DNA of 64,000 nucleotides from Falciphora oryzae (taxonomy: Eukaryota; Ascomycota; Sordariomycetes; Magnaporthales; Magnaporthaceae), in contig JNVV01000001.1 of NCBI GenBank assembly GCA_000733355.1, positions 62,001-126,000 on the forward strand, read 5' to 3'. A program made the translations under genes and the position numbers. Shown here in pieces: positions 53,681 through 64,000 of this stretch (the first letter of the stretch is position 1; the number at the start of each line of letters is the position of its first letter). The notes beneath the pieces are model-generated. The model had not been told where the DNA came from and ran no database searches. It was given only the letters and a program-made list of their open reading frames with translations.

Positions 53681-55902
53681 TGTTAGGTAAAAACGAAACC
53701 CCAAATACACCCGTCGCCGGACCGGCGGGAATATCGCATAAAGGTTATCCTAGCAAAATTTCTTAGGACTGGCATAAAAAGATCGCCGAAAGGATAAATA
53801 TCCTTTTGTTAGCATAGCGTAAATACGTCGACCCCGAACGCTAAGAAAACGACGTTAACCTAATTTAGCTACTTTCGGTTAACGAAATTATAATTTATTT
53901 CGTACGATCGGTCGCGGAAATTATTTAGATGTTTATTAAAGGCAAAGCGCTACGTTAAACCTTTCGAAAAGAATTCGCTGGATAGATATACGACTTGTTT
54001 AATTAAATCGGTCGTACGTTTAAAAAGCGGATGGACTAATTTCTGATAGAAAATGAGACCTATATTTTAAAAGGAATAGTAACGGCTAGGTTTATGCGAG
54101 TACTAAACTTTATATTTCCAAACACTTCGTACGAGATACCCACTTTGCAGTTAGCGCAACCAGCACGTCCATCCCGGACACTATAGCTTAAACGACAAGC
54201 ATCCTCGCATAATACAGCCCTAATTCGGCTAGCCGTTATTCCGGTTAAGGTAATCCCAATAGCAATCCCTACCGTGGAAATAAAACAGTTTTATAATAAT
54301 ACGGATTTCGTATGAAAACAAATACAAATATCCAAAATTATTCCATTAAAAGCACGTACGATATAAAAAGTTTGGAATTTCTTATAACTCCTGAAGGATT
54401 AAACCTTTCGCACGACCATTCCCCCGATAAAATATAATCTGCCTTCGAAATTACCGGTACATAGCTACCCGCTAAAACCGAATAAAATTTCAGCTTTCCA
54501 AAAGGGATGGAAAACGGACCGGAATTATACCGGCAAACCGTACGATATCCTATTCGATAAAACAAGGATTTTTATCGGCTGCTGCTAACGATTTTAAATC
54601 GAGGAAAACTAATACCACGCTGTTTTCCCCGATATCCTATTAGGCCGTACGGAAAATTTTTATATCAACTATATTGGATTTAGAAAGCGATGGGACGAAA
54701 TGTACAAGCTTTTCGATTTTTATTTCAATTTAAAAATTAACTATACGCTTTATTGGATAAATTGGACGTTAACGACGTTCGTACAGATGCGTTAAGCTTA
54801 TTTAGATAAAATATTGCCTAAAGTGCCAAAAACGATGCTGGATAAGTTTTAGCTCGCATAAAAAGCTTTGGGTAAAAGCTACTAAAGGGAAAGTGCTTTC
54901 CATACGGTCGTTATTTAAATATGCTGTAAAATGCCGGAGTTCGAAATCGCACTTTTTACCTAAAAGCTAACGTGCGAAGCTTTGTTTGCAAACCTCCGAA
55001 TAGCATTATAAGTGATAATAAATCGCACGAGTAAGACCTAATTCCTATTAAAAAAAGGACCGTACGACGTTAACTATACGGACTGACGGTACCATAATAA
55101 TAATAAACCACAGACGGGTTAAAGCGGCAATTTCCAGACAAACGGCGGCGGCAATTACCGGCTAAATAGCAATTTCCAATATCGCACGAAGCTACGCTGC
55201 TATGTATGCAAAAAGAAAGGATGCTAGTTAACGAAGCACTTACGTAAAAAATAGGAGGGTGCGAAATAACAGTATTTTCAAACGTGCGAAAACCTGGGCG
55301 ACGAAGGAGATAATTTTAAAACATTCCTTTAAAACCACGAAGGTTTAATATTATCGTACGATAAAAAAGAAGATAAATAAATTCGAGCACTATTAGTGCA
55401 ATATTTTTAGGATTATGTTTATTTCCATCGCACGATTAGCGAAAATATTTATTAAACCAGCTCGAGCGAAGCGTCGGACCAGTTTGTATTGTATAATTAG
55501 TATAATACGATTTATTAAAGCGAGCTTTGGGATACCGGCGCTGTACGAGTTTTTATAATTAGAAAATGCCAAATAGAAGCATATTTAAAAAAGAACCCCC
55601 GTGTAAAAAATCGATTGGACGCCGGGATTAACGGAAGTGAAATTTAGAGGAAATAATGTGGAAACCTTTATTGGAACGATGCGGATAGAAAACCCTTTTA
55701 GGGAAATTACCTATTATATTTTAAACTCCTAAACCCCATTTTTGTTTTGCTTATACGACGCCGACAAATTAAAATGTTATTTTAATAACGTCGATAATAA
55801 CATCGTGCGAAAAAACGGAACAACTATTCCTGTAATTAGGAAATGGGGGCATTTATTTTTTAACGTAAGTAATGCGAAAGTAGCAGCATTTTTAACGGAA
55901 AG
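53681..55902 (+). pseudogene. Copia gag and protease/pre-integrase remnant
   Basis: The frame opens MLGKNETPNTPVAGPAG. A zinc knuckle near 55200 reads CYVCKKKGC followed by TKHLRKK, typical of fungal copia Gag. Protease remnants follow around 55530 (WDTGAVRVS), and a GAG-pre-integrase block (TIPVIRKWGHLFFNV) lies near 55820-55880. TAG/TAA stops occur throughout, mostly at Gln or Trp positions. Confidence 0.75.
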
Positions 55903-56140
55903 TGTCACGGCCACTAGGGCCTCCAGTAAATAGCAGAGGTGCGGGCTCGCAGACCCCTGCAGACCTGTAGCCCTTATCGGCCAGATAAGGGCAGGCCCCG
56001 CTCAAGCCGGCCGCGCAGGATATCAAATCCTAACGCGCACCGGCCCTTGCAGGGCCACCTTTCCTAATACAATTATCCTACTTCTGCCACCGATTATCCA
56101 GCCCTTGCACGCTCTAATAATTAGTAGCAACTCTGGGACA
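55903..56140 (+). repeat. Probable LTR of the gag-only element
   Basis: TGTCACGGCCACTAGG at the left and CTCTGGGACA at the right form short inverted ends. It is GC-richer than its surroundings. The pair copy is not in the window, so the right border is tentative. Confidence 0.5.
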
Positions 56141-56621
56141 CAATCTCAACGCCTTAATTGCGGGCCAAAAAAATCACAGCAATCGTTACCTTTTCCCTTC
56201 TCTTGCAACCGGAGCAATTGCCGAAATCGCTCGTACCTCACCGCGGGAGCAGTTGCCAACGCGTCTCTACCCTTTACCGCTCAGTTAACCGGTAAAAGGG
56301 CTCTTCGACTTCGCGATCCGCAATTGCCAACCGAATCGCCCCAAACAACAACCTCGATTCCGAACAATTAATTTCGCGAAGCAGTTGCCGAGCAAGTGAA
56401 ACGGCTTAAGCCATCCCGATAAACCGATTTTACGAAGCAGTTACCGAGCAGGAAAAGCCTGAAAAACCTACTTCCCCAACACCAATAACCCCCTTTCTCG
56501 TCGAAGCGCGAAAGCTTCACAATCCGGATCCCCTCTTCAAAGCTGCAAAGGATATCCCTCCATCTCTCCCTAGGAGCCAGCCAGCCAATAATCGAAATTT
56601 AAATCCCCTGCCCTCACCTCG

Positions 56622-58469
56622 TTGCAAATTTTCACATTTCCAACCCCATTTGAAAATTTTTCACGCCAACAAACGCGAACTCGAACCACAGCCCTAACGC
56701 TAACAACGCCTGCTATAGCAATAGCAAACCCTCTGGGCAAAAATCGACCTCCTAGCACACCGATGCCAGGCTTTTTTCCCGACTTATCGCTAATAAAGGG
56801 AAAAATTCCGGTTCCTTATAACGCCCGCAGCCTAAAATCACATAACGACAATGTTACGCTCAAGCGCGGCCGCCGCGACCAAACGCGTAACCGCGACAAA
56901 TCGAGCATGCCGAAAGACTGCACCACGACCGTTCCGACCAAACCCGCCGCCGTTGCGCATCCAGCCTTTATTTTTAACCCGCCAGCGGGACCTTTCGACC
57001 TAAAACACCAGGCGCCATCGGGCTCGGAACGCCAGGATGCCTTCGCCTCCCGACGCCCCCGTCGCGAGCGAAAAACCACGTTACAAACGATATCGGCATC
57101 CGATACCGACAATAACGGCCGCAACAACCTCAATACGCAAAGCAATTCAGACGATGAGGCCTACCGGGCCGGCCTCGAAGGCCAAACCTACGAAAAGCCG
57201 AGCAAGCCTAGCTCCAACAACCAATCAGTCAAATACCTTTACAATGCGATAGGACGCATGGAAGCGAAAGTTAAAAACCAAAACACGTACTTTAGCGGCT
57301 TTACGCAAATTTTGGATAACGTTAGCCGAAACAACCGGCAGCGACACAAAAATCTTATGGCTATAATAAAGCGATACGAGGGGGAGCGTCGCCAGCAAAA
57401 CATAAAAAATGACGCTTAATTCGATGCCATCACTGCAGCCATCAGGAATCTCCAAAGCAATCGAGCCAACTCGAAACGACGCCGAAAGGAGTCCCGCCGA
57501 TCGGAAAACAGGGCCGCCGCACGCGCAGCAGAGGACGCCGCTTCCGCGGCGGACCTTTAACGCATCCTAGCGGGCATAACTCCCGAAAGTAACGAGGCCG
57601 TCCCTTACTTTCAATCCCGGATAAGCGTACCCGAGGTGCCGATCGATACCTCGCGTTTCCCAGCCGACACAGCAGCGCCAGCCGGAGGCATCGCTCCCGC
57701 GGCTAACTTTACGGCAAACGCTACGCGCCCGTTATCGCCCCAAAAGGCTCATAATGCAAAAATTAGGAAAATCGATAAAATCATCAACCGACGCCAAATT
57801 GATAAAAGCACACCCCGCATTACTGCCGGAGGTGGTAACGATCCCGGAAATGGTAGCTCATCCGATAACGACGAGCCCCCGAAAGGTGACGGCGGCAACG
57901 AGGGTTATAGAGTCCGATTCCCACAGGATTAGCGCAACCAGCGTCGCGATAAACAGGAGGACCGCCGTAACCGAAAAACTCGGTCTTACCGCCAGCAAAC
58001 CATCGAAACGGATGTTTCAATACGACAAAAAAACCGTTTCCTCCTCAAGCGAAAAATGATTGGAGTTTTCGATCCCTACCAGAATGACCCCGAAAATTAA
58101 AGCATTTTTTTTTAACTCGAAACTAACCATTTTTACAAACGTTTATGCATTTACTGAGCGCATTGAAACGTTCCGAAAAAACCCATCCACAGCCGCAAAT
58201 ATCGACCACCAGCTTCTTAGCCTGTTCCAAACGCTTTTTAACGGATCGGCAGCCATTTAGTAAACCAGTCAACTTAACCGTAAAGAGCGCATAACGCTGC
58301 GGAACCAAAGTGTTCCAACAGTTTTAACGGCACTGGAGCGACAATTCGCTCCCGATACCGGCAAAGTTTTTAAGCTTTTTACGGAAGCAAACCTATCCCT
58401 AAAAAACATTACCGCAAATAAATCCGCTCTGCATTAGTTTATTTTTAAAATGCTACGCTATGCAAAATC
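56622..58469 (+). pseudogene. Gag remnant of an LTR retrotransposon
   Basis: A 265-codon open frame (56622-57419) encodes a basic, disordered N-terminal region and a helical segment (VKYLYNAIGRMEAKVKNQN). Broken frames continue to a capsid-like block near 58060-58260 (FTNVYAFTERIETF, LLSLFQTLFNGSAAI). This follows the fungal gypsy Gag pattern VY.FT.RL then LRGSA..W. The protein stops at the insertion at 58470. Confidence 0.65.
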
Positions 58470-58764
58470 TGTCACATGGAAGAACCCGTGGACCTAACTA
58501 GTCGGCATCACGAATCGGGCTTACGGAAGTTCGAAAACCCGCATAGGCGGTCAGCGGCCCCAAGGCTAAGCGGTGAAGGTCGGAAGGCAATGTGAATCAT
58601 GTACTCGATACTTCGCACGGATCACAAAGGGTCTATATAAACCCTGCCATCTCCTATATCCTTCACGAAAGATTCCTTCCTCCTCAAGCATCTCTTAAGC
58701 CCATAAAAAAATTATCTGCAATCTAGAGATTCTTTCTCCAAGCCGTTTTTAACCCCTTATTACA
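58470..58764 (+). repeat. 5' LTR of gypsy C
   Basis: 295 bp, TGTCACATGG to CCTTATTACA. It is diverged from the 20186 and 63859 copies but keeps the core TCTATATAAACCCTGCC and GATTCCTTCCTCCTC. Confidence 0.85.
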
Positions 58765-58863
58765 AATAATCTTTCTACGCTCGGCCCCCTAACGGAAGCC
58801 TCACTATCTTTCCTCCTAAGCTTTAAAAAGGCCCTATTAATCAGTACCCCCAAACTCCAACTA

Positions 58864-61470
58864 TTGCCTTCTTTAGCGAATAAAACCCTGGGGCCACACC
58901 ACAAACATTTTAATTGTCACCGGTGTTTTCGAACGGGTAAAAGCGAAAAGAATATACAAAAAGGTCGTTTCACCCTCTTAATCGCCCTAGCGAAATCACG
59001 GGATTCCAAAAAAGGCCGGAGGATTTCCCTTGTACCCTTAGGATTTTACGCTGCCCAAAAATACAAAGAACCGGACCCCCTTATCTCGTCTGCAACGACA
59101 TCTCCTTCCCTACCAAACGATTTTGGCATATCGGCCGTGGAATTAACGGAATCCCCTTTTTTTCCTAGCGATTCCGGTATACCTACCGATACCATGCCGG
59201 CCCAATCTGGGAAAGCGGCCGGAAAAGCCTCCGAAAGCCCCTCCCGGTCTGCACCGGAAGAACGTTAAAATACCCCTATGCTTAACGATTAAAAGGCACT
59301 TATCCTTTATTTAGCACCTCCTTTTAACATAGCCCTCAAACAACAAGCCTTTATATCCGTAGGACGCCTTTAAAACCCACCGGGCTGGATAACCGAAATC
59401 CAGCGGGAATTTATCAGCACGCACGAAGTAATTTCGGTCCTATCCCGAAATGTAAGCCAGGAAATCCTCGCCGATCGGGAACAAATCCGCGAAATTAAAA
59501 CCTATTACGACCGCATCACCCACGCGTACCATACCGTCGTCTCCTTATATAAGGAAAGCCTAATCGCTTCCGCCGATCAACAAAAGGCATTCCGGTAACG
59601 GATTATCGGAAAAAGCCAGGCATTTGCACAACAAATTTGAGCCACGGTCGCCACTTTAGCCAAAAAGCAACAAATCCGTTCGGAGGCCCTAATTCAGCTC
59701 CGGGACGTTACTCGGGCCCAACAAAACCATTTGCAGGACCTATAAACACGATTTTCCACCTTCGAAAAGGGAGTCACTAACTAGGCCGTCGATAAAGATG
59801 CCCAAATCCAGGATCTCCTAACTAAAGAGCACGTATCGCCCGAGGCCCTTACTAATGCCGAACGACGCATATTGGCCCAAACTTACCAGCTTATTAAAAA
59901 CGCCGTACGGGAAAGCCGGCGATTTGCGGCATAAGGAAGGCGGCCTAAATCAGCTACAGTATTTTCGGCCTTCCAAAGGTCGTCCCTTCCACCGGGCTTA
60001 CGTCAAAACACTCCAAAAAGGGAAGGACCTGTCCCTTTTACGGAAAAACCATTGCCCCAATCGGCGTTTAAAACGTCGGCATCATCACGCCAGGGCTTTT
60101 AGGACCCTTTATCGTCCGATAACCTCCGACGGCAACAAATTCGGGCTACTGCCTTCGCTGCCTAACAATAGTACAAAGCCGCTACGGCAGGTTCCAGGCA
60201 CTCGGGAAGCTTTAGAAAATTCGCTTAAGGGCCTCCCCAGGGGCCACCTAACGAACTTCCCAAGCATATTGCTATTCTTTCGGAACCTTTAAAACCTTCG
60301 AATACCTTTTTAAAAAACGATGCCCTTGAAAATAACGGACGGGCCTTTAAGGACCCCGATTTGCGGGACCTTATTAAAGCCATCTAATAAGGAACTGCTT
60401 GCCCGCGTAGTCCGATCCCTACGGCCGTTATCAACCCAGTCCAGCTTAACAAGCCACCCAGTTATGACGGCAAGGACCTAGCTAAATTTAGGCCATAATG
60501 GCTTCGCGTTACCTTCTATATAAAAACCTACGTCGAAAGCTTTCCTAACGATACAGTTAAAATCAATTAGGTCGGGTCCCTACTTATGGAAAACGCACAA
60601 GTTTGGTACTATTAACGTTTTCGGTCCCTTTAAAGCGCGCAATTCGAAAACAACTGGCGGGCCTATTCGGCGGTACTATAAAAACGCTTCCGGGACGCTA
60701 CCGAACATTACCGCAACGCTAAAAAAATGCGGGAGCTTAAATATAAAAGAAATACCGTTTAGTATTTTACTAAGCTCTTTAACCTTAACGAAGCGGTCTA
60801 ATAGTCTGGCGTTATATTTAGGGAGCACATTTCCCGCACTTTTCCAAACGAAATTACCAAATTGGTATATTCCCGTTACAGAGAAATCCCTAATACGGAC
60901 GAAAAATTCCTTGCTGCAATCCAGGAAGCCGGCAAAATCTACGAGGTTATGCTCCAAAACCTTAGGCTAACCCCGAAAAATAAAGGAAAAAACGAGCCCG
61001 TTTTAACTTCGAAGCGCTCGAACGCGGGCCGTCGCTAAAGCAAGGGTTCCAAAGACAAAAGCCAAAATCCATCCTTAAACTCCCGTTTTAAAAAAAAAAG
61101 CCAACGATAAAGCCGATAAAAAAAGTAACGTTTGGATTACGACTAAACTGGCACTCGAAAAGGTCGAATAACGCGATATCGACGTACGAAAGTTGGCTAA
61201 AGCCGACTGCTAGCGCTGCGGAAAAGAAGGGCATTATACGTTGGAATGCTACGCCAAAAAGGACACTAACGGTAAGGAACTTCCTTCTGCACCTGCAAAA
61301 ACGGCTGGAGCTAAATCCATTTTTAAACGCCTTGCAACAGACGAATAAAAGGAACAGCCACAGGCTAAAAAGGCTAAAATCGCCGGCTTCGTTTCGAAAG
61401 CCCTAGAAGGAAACGCCCTTACTAAATCCCGAATTTTCGAACTGTTAGATTCGGAATCGGACGATAACTG
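58864..61470 (+). pseudogene. Gypsy C gag remnant
   Basis: A 134-codon frame opens at 58864. Later pieces show the capsid core PPSYDGKDLAKF, ENAQVWYY and RTFPNEITKLVY (about 60450-60880). A CCHC knuckle near 61208-61250 reads RCGKEGHYTLEC preceded by DC and a stop. Stops are frequent, nearly all TAG/TAA. Confidence 0.75.
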
Positions 61471-61499
61471 TTAACAACTATCGACTATCGCTGCTGCCC

Positions 61500-63858
61500 G
61501 AAAGCCCCTAACGGATAAAGAGCTCGCAAAGCCGATCCTCCGTATGTATATACGGGCAAAGGGATCGAAAGAAATACCTGTTCGGGTCTTTTTGGACGGA
61601 AGTAGTGATACGAAGGTTATTTTAAACAAAATAGCCAAGCAGCTTTTAAGGCATTTAGTTAACAAAGCTATTCCCCGTATTATAACTACCTTTTTAGGGG
61701 CGGTTAAATTAAAGGCCGGAAAGCAATTAGTGGTTGACGTTACTTTCCAGCATAAAACGCACTATTTTACGGAAACGTTCGAAATTAGTCCTACGGATCC
61801 AGATTGCGACGTTATTTTACCTTTCGCATGGCAAAGGTAACACCTACCGTTAAGTTTATTAGATCGCGACTTTCGGGATATCCGTATGGATTTGGACAAA
61901 TGCCGGAAATGCAATAAGCCCCGGGCCCGGAAGCTATAAGATTTACGGCCTTTAAAAGGCTTACGCCTTCGGGAGGATATAAAAACGGTCGAACCCGCAG
62001 TTATTGCAGCTATTAAGTACGGGCATGGTATTCCTTCCCCTAAGGAAGTAGCTAAAGCAGATTCGGACGGCTTCGAATTAGTACTAAAGGAGTTTAGGGA
62101 GTTCCTTCCTATTATAACGGAAGTGGCCGCTACCCGTTTTCCCGATCATTAGCCCTGGGACCACGAAATTCATTTAAAGGAAAGAGCCCAATTAACCCAT
62201 AGCCCTTTATATTAAATAAGCTAAAAGGAGTTGGACGTTTTAAAACCTTGGCTGGAAAAGCATATGCGAACCGGCAAGGTTAGGCTATGCAAAACTGCCA
62301 ACAATTCGCCCTTTATATTCGCATAAAAGAAAAACCCCTTTGATCCTTTAAGGGTGGTGGTCGACTATAGGGACGTTAACGCTAAAACGATCCCGATTCG
62401 GTGCCTTATCCCGCTTATTACGGAGCTCCAGAATCGATTTCGGAATGCCAAATGGAAAACGAAAATCGACCTTAAAACCGGGTTTAACCTAATTCGAATA
62501 AAAAAAGGTTACGAATAGTTTATAGCTTTCCGCTGCAAATACGGCGTTTTCGAATTTACGGTTATGCCTATAGGCTTTATTAACGCCCCCGCCACCTTTT
62601 AAAGCATAATAAACTATATTTTTATAGATTTTATCGATGCCGGGCTTTTTGTATATTTAAATGACTTTTTAATATACGCCGAAACTAAGGAACAATACGA
62701 TAACTTAGTAAAGGAGGTGCTTTGCCGCCTTACTAAGCATAATTTAGCCGTGGCCCCTTGCAAATGCGTTTAAAGGGTGCACGAAGTCGAATTCCTTGGT
62801 CATATAATAGGACCCAATGGCATCGCAATATTTAAGGATAAAGTGGACGCTATTGTGCAATAGGAAGCCCCTAAATGCTTTAAAGACTCCCAATCCTTTA
62901 TTAGCTTCGCTAACTTTTACAAAAGGTTTATTAAAGGGTTTTCCGGAATCGTTAGGCTTATAACGACGGCCAACGCCCTGCTTAAAAACTAATAGCGATG
63001 GACCCCCGAGATGGATTAGGCCTTCGAGGCTTTTAAAGTCGCTTTCGTTTCGCTTCCGATACTCCGGTATTTCGATCCGTTTTTCCCGGCGCAAATCGAG
63101 GTAAACGCTTTGGATTTTGCCTTTGGAAGGGTGCTATCCCAAAAAGACCCCGAAACTAACAAACTGCACCCCGTTGCCTTCCATTCGCGCAAAATGTCAC
63201 CCGCCGAAATCAATTATAAAATTTACGATAAGGAACTTTTAGCGGTCGTTAACTATTTCGTTAGGTAGAAGCATTATTTCGAAGGGGCAAAGTACCGGAT
63301 AAAGGTTTATACGGATTACCGGAATTTCGAATATTTCCTAACGGCCAAAGTCCTTAATCGAAGGCAAGCTAAATAGGCACAATAGCTGGCTGGTTATTAG
63401 TTTATAATCAATTACCGGCTAGGAAAGCAAAATGAAAAGGCCGATATGCTATCGAAATTACCCCAGTACAAGTTTAAAAAAAGGGGGAGTAAGGATCAGC
63501 CGATTACGACGATCTTGTAAAAAAAACACTTCCCAGCAAGAATTTCGGCCCTGGAAGGATAAAGAGATAACCCTATGGAAGAAGTTTTGCCGCAAAGAGC
63601 ACCTTTTTTCCTCCTATCCCCAAGCCGGCTTTGCAGTATTCCAGTCCTAAAATGGGCTACGGAATTTATTAACAAAGTTAAGCAAGCTGGTATATCGGAT
63701 TCCGAATACTAAAGCCGCTTCCAAAAGCCCGAAAAGGGTGAAAAAGTTAAGGATAACCTCCTTTATTATAAGGAAAGATTGTGGGTGCTAACGGAAGCCT
63801 TATAAAAGGAAGTTCTCGAGTCCGAATATGATACAAAAGTCGCTGGATATATAGGTAT
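61500..63858 (+). pseudogene. Gypsy C pol: protease, reverse transcriptase, RNase H
   Basis: The protease region (61544-61840) has RVFLDGSSDTKVILN. RT shows VVVDYRDVNAKT, KIDLKTGFNLIRI and FVYLNDFLIYAE, where YLDD has become YLND, so the catalytic site is lost. The thumb (FLGHIIGPNG) and the RNase H region (AFGRVLSQKD, INYKIYDKELLAVV, VYTDYRNFEYFL) follow to about 63450. Trp codons are often TAG. Confidence 0.85.
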
Positions 63859-64000
63859 TGTCACACGGAAGAACCTGTGGACTCACCTAATCGGCCCCAC
63901 AGAAGGTCCGGGAACCGGTATAGGTGCCCAACGGCCCCGAGGCCCAAAGGCCGAAGGTCGGAGGGGCAGTGTGAATCATGTACTCAATACTTCGCACGGA
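63859..64000 (+). repeat. LTR inserted in gypsy C, cut by window end
   Basis: TGTCACACGGAAGAACC onwards is almost identical to the solo LTR at 20186 over the 142 visible bases (about four differences). GGTAT (63854-63858) precedes it. It is a far younger copy than the LTR at 58470. Confidence 0.85.

Larger units (their letters stand above)
52910..55902 (+). mobile_element. Ty1/copia retrotransposon, 5' part (LTR, gag, protease)
   Basis: The 5' LTR (52910-53302) is followed by a leader and by gag starting at ATG 53681. The element breaks off at 55902, where another LTR begins. Integrase, RT and the 3' LTR are absent from the window; they could lie beyond 64000 if the later elements simply inserted here. 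Confidence 0.8.
55903..58469 (+). mobile_element. LTR retrotransposon with gag only (5' part)
   Basis: It begins with an LTR-like block (55903 to about 56140, TGTCACGG to GGGACA) and continues with gag sequence until gypsy C starts at 58470. No pol is present in the window. Confidence 0.65.
58470..63858 (+). mobile_element. Ty3/gypsy retrotransposon (gypsy C), lacking integrase
   Basis: 5' LTR, gag, protease, RT and RNase H lie in order on the plus strand. The sequence breaks at 63858, within the first residues of the integrase zinc region (ESEYDTKVAGYIG), where a younger LTR begins. The LTR family is that of gypsy B, which has the complementary half (integrase, chromodomain, 3' LTR). Confidence 0.85.

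Overview
The window is nuclear DNA of a filamentous ascomycete (Pezizomycotina, probably a Sordariomycete). The evidence is short GT..AG introns with fungal-type branch sites, fungal-only protein families (DUF7708 NTPase, DUF7025 AAA ATPase, hydrolase-NACHT-WD40 receptor, 2EXR), and transposons decayed almost entirely by C-to-T and G-to-A changes (CAG/CAA to stop, TGG to stop, catalytic Asp to Asn). That pattern matches repeat-induced point mutation (RIP). No species can be named from the sequence alone.

Layout. 1-3220: most of a copper-type P1B ATPase gene (minus strand), running off the left edge. 3.2-11.9 kb: sparse DNA with a weak gene candidate, a MITE containing a second foldback element, and a 2EXR-like remnant. 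12.0-23.3 kb: one AAA ATPase gene (minus strand) cut in two by about 9 kb of nested transposons (two pogo-type elements, a Ty3/gypsy chromovirus, two single LTRs and a 1.1 kb insert of unknown type). 23.7-38.5 kb is a conserved island: a DUF7708 STAND-like gene, an intact PIF/Harbinger element with perfect 43-bp inverted repeats, a hydrolase-NACHT-WD40 NLR-like gene, a RIB2-type deaminase and a fructosamine-kinase-like gene. 38.6-41.3 kb: a MITE and the decaying 3' part of a GH55 beta-1,3-glucanase gene. 41.3-64 kb: almost solid retrotransposon sequence (gypsy, Tad1-type LINE, pogo, copia, a second gypsy-like gag element, a chromovirus), much of it inserted serially into earlier elements.

How it fits together. 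Two NTPase genes of the kinds linked to fungal non-self recognition converge on an intact DNA transposon. On both sides lie RIP-damaged repeats that have already broken an AAA ATPase and a glucanase gene. I found no clear novel enzyme pathway. The most novel-looking items are the 1.1 kb insert with a 15-nt target duplication, the shared 14-17-bp paired sites at pogo/MITE ends, and the palindromic Harbinger termini.
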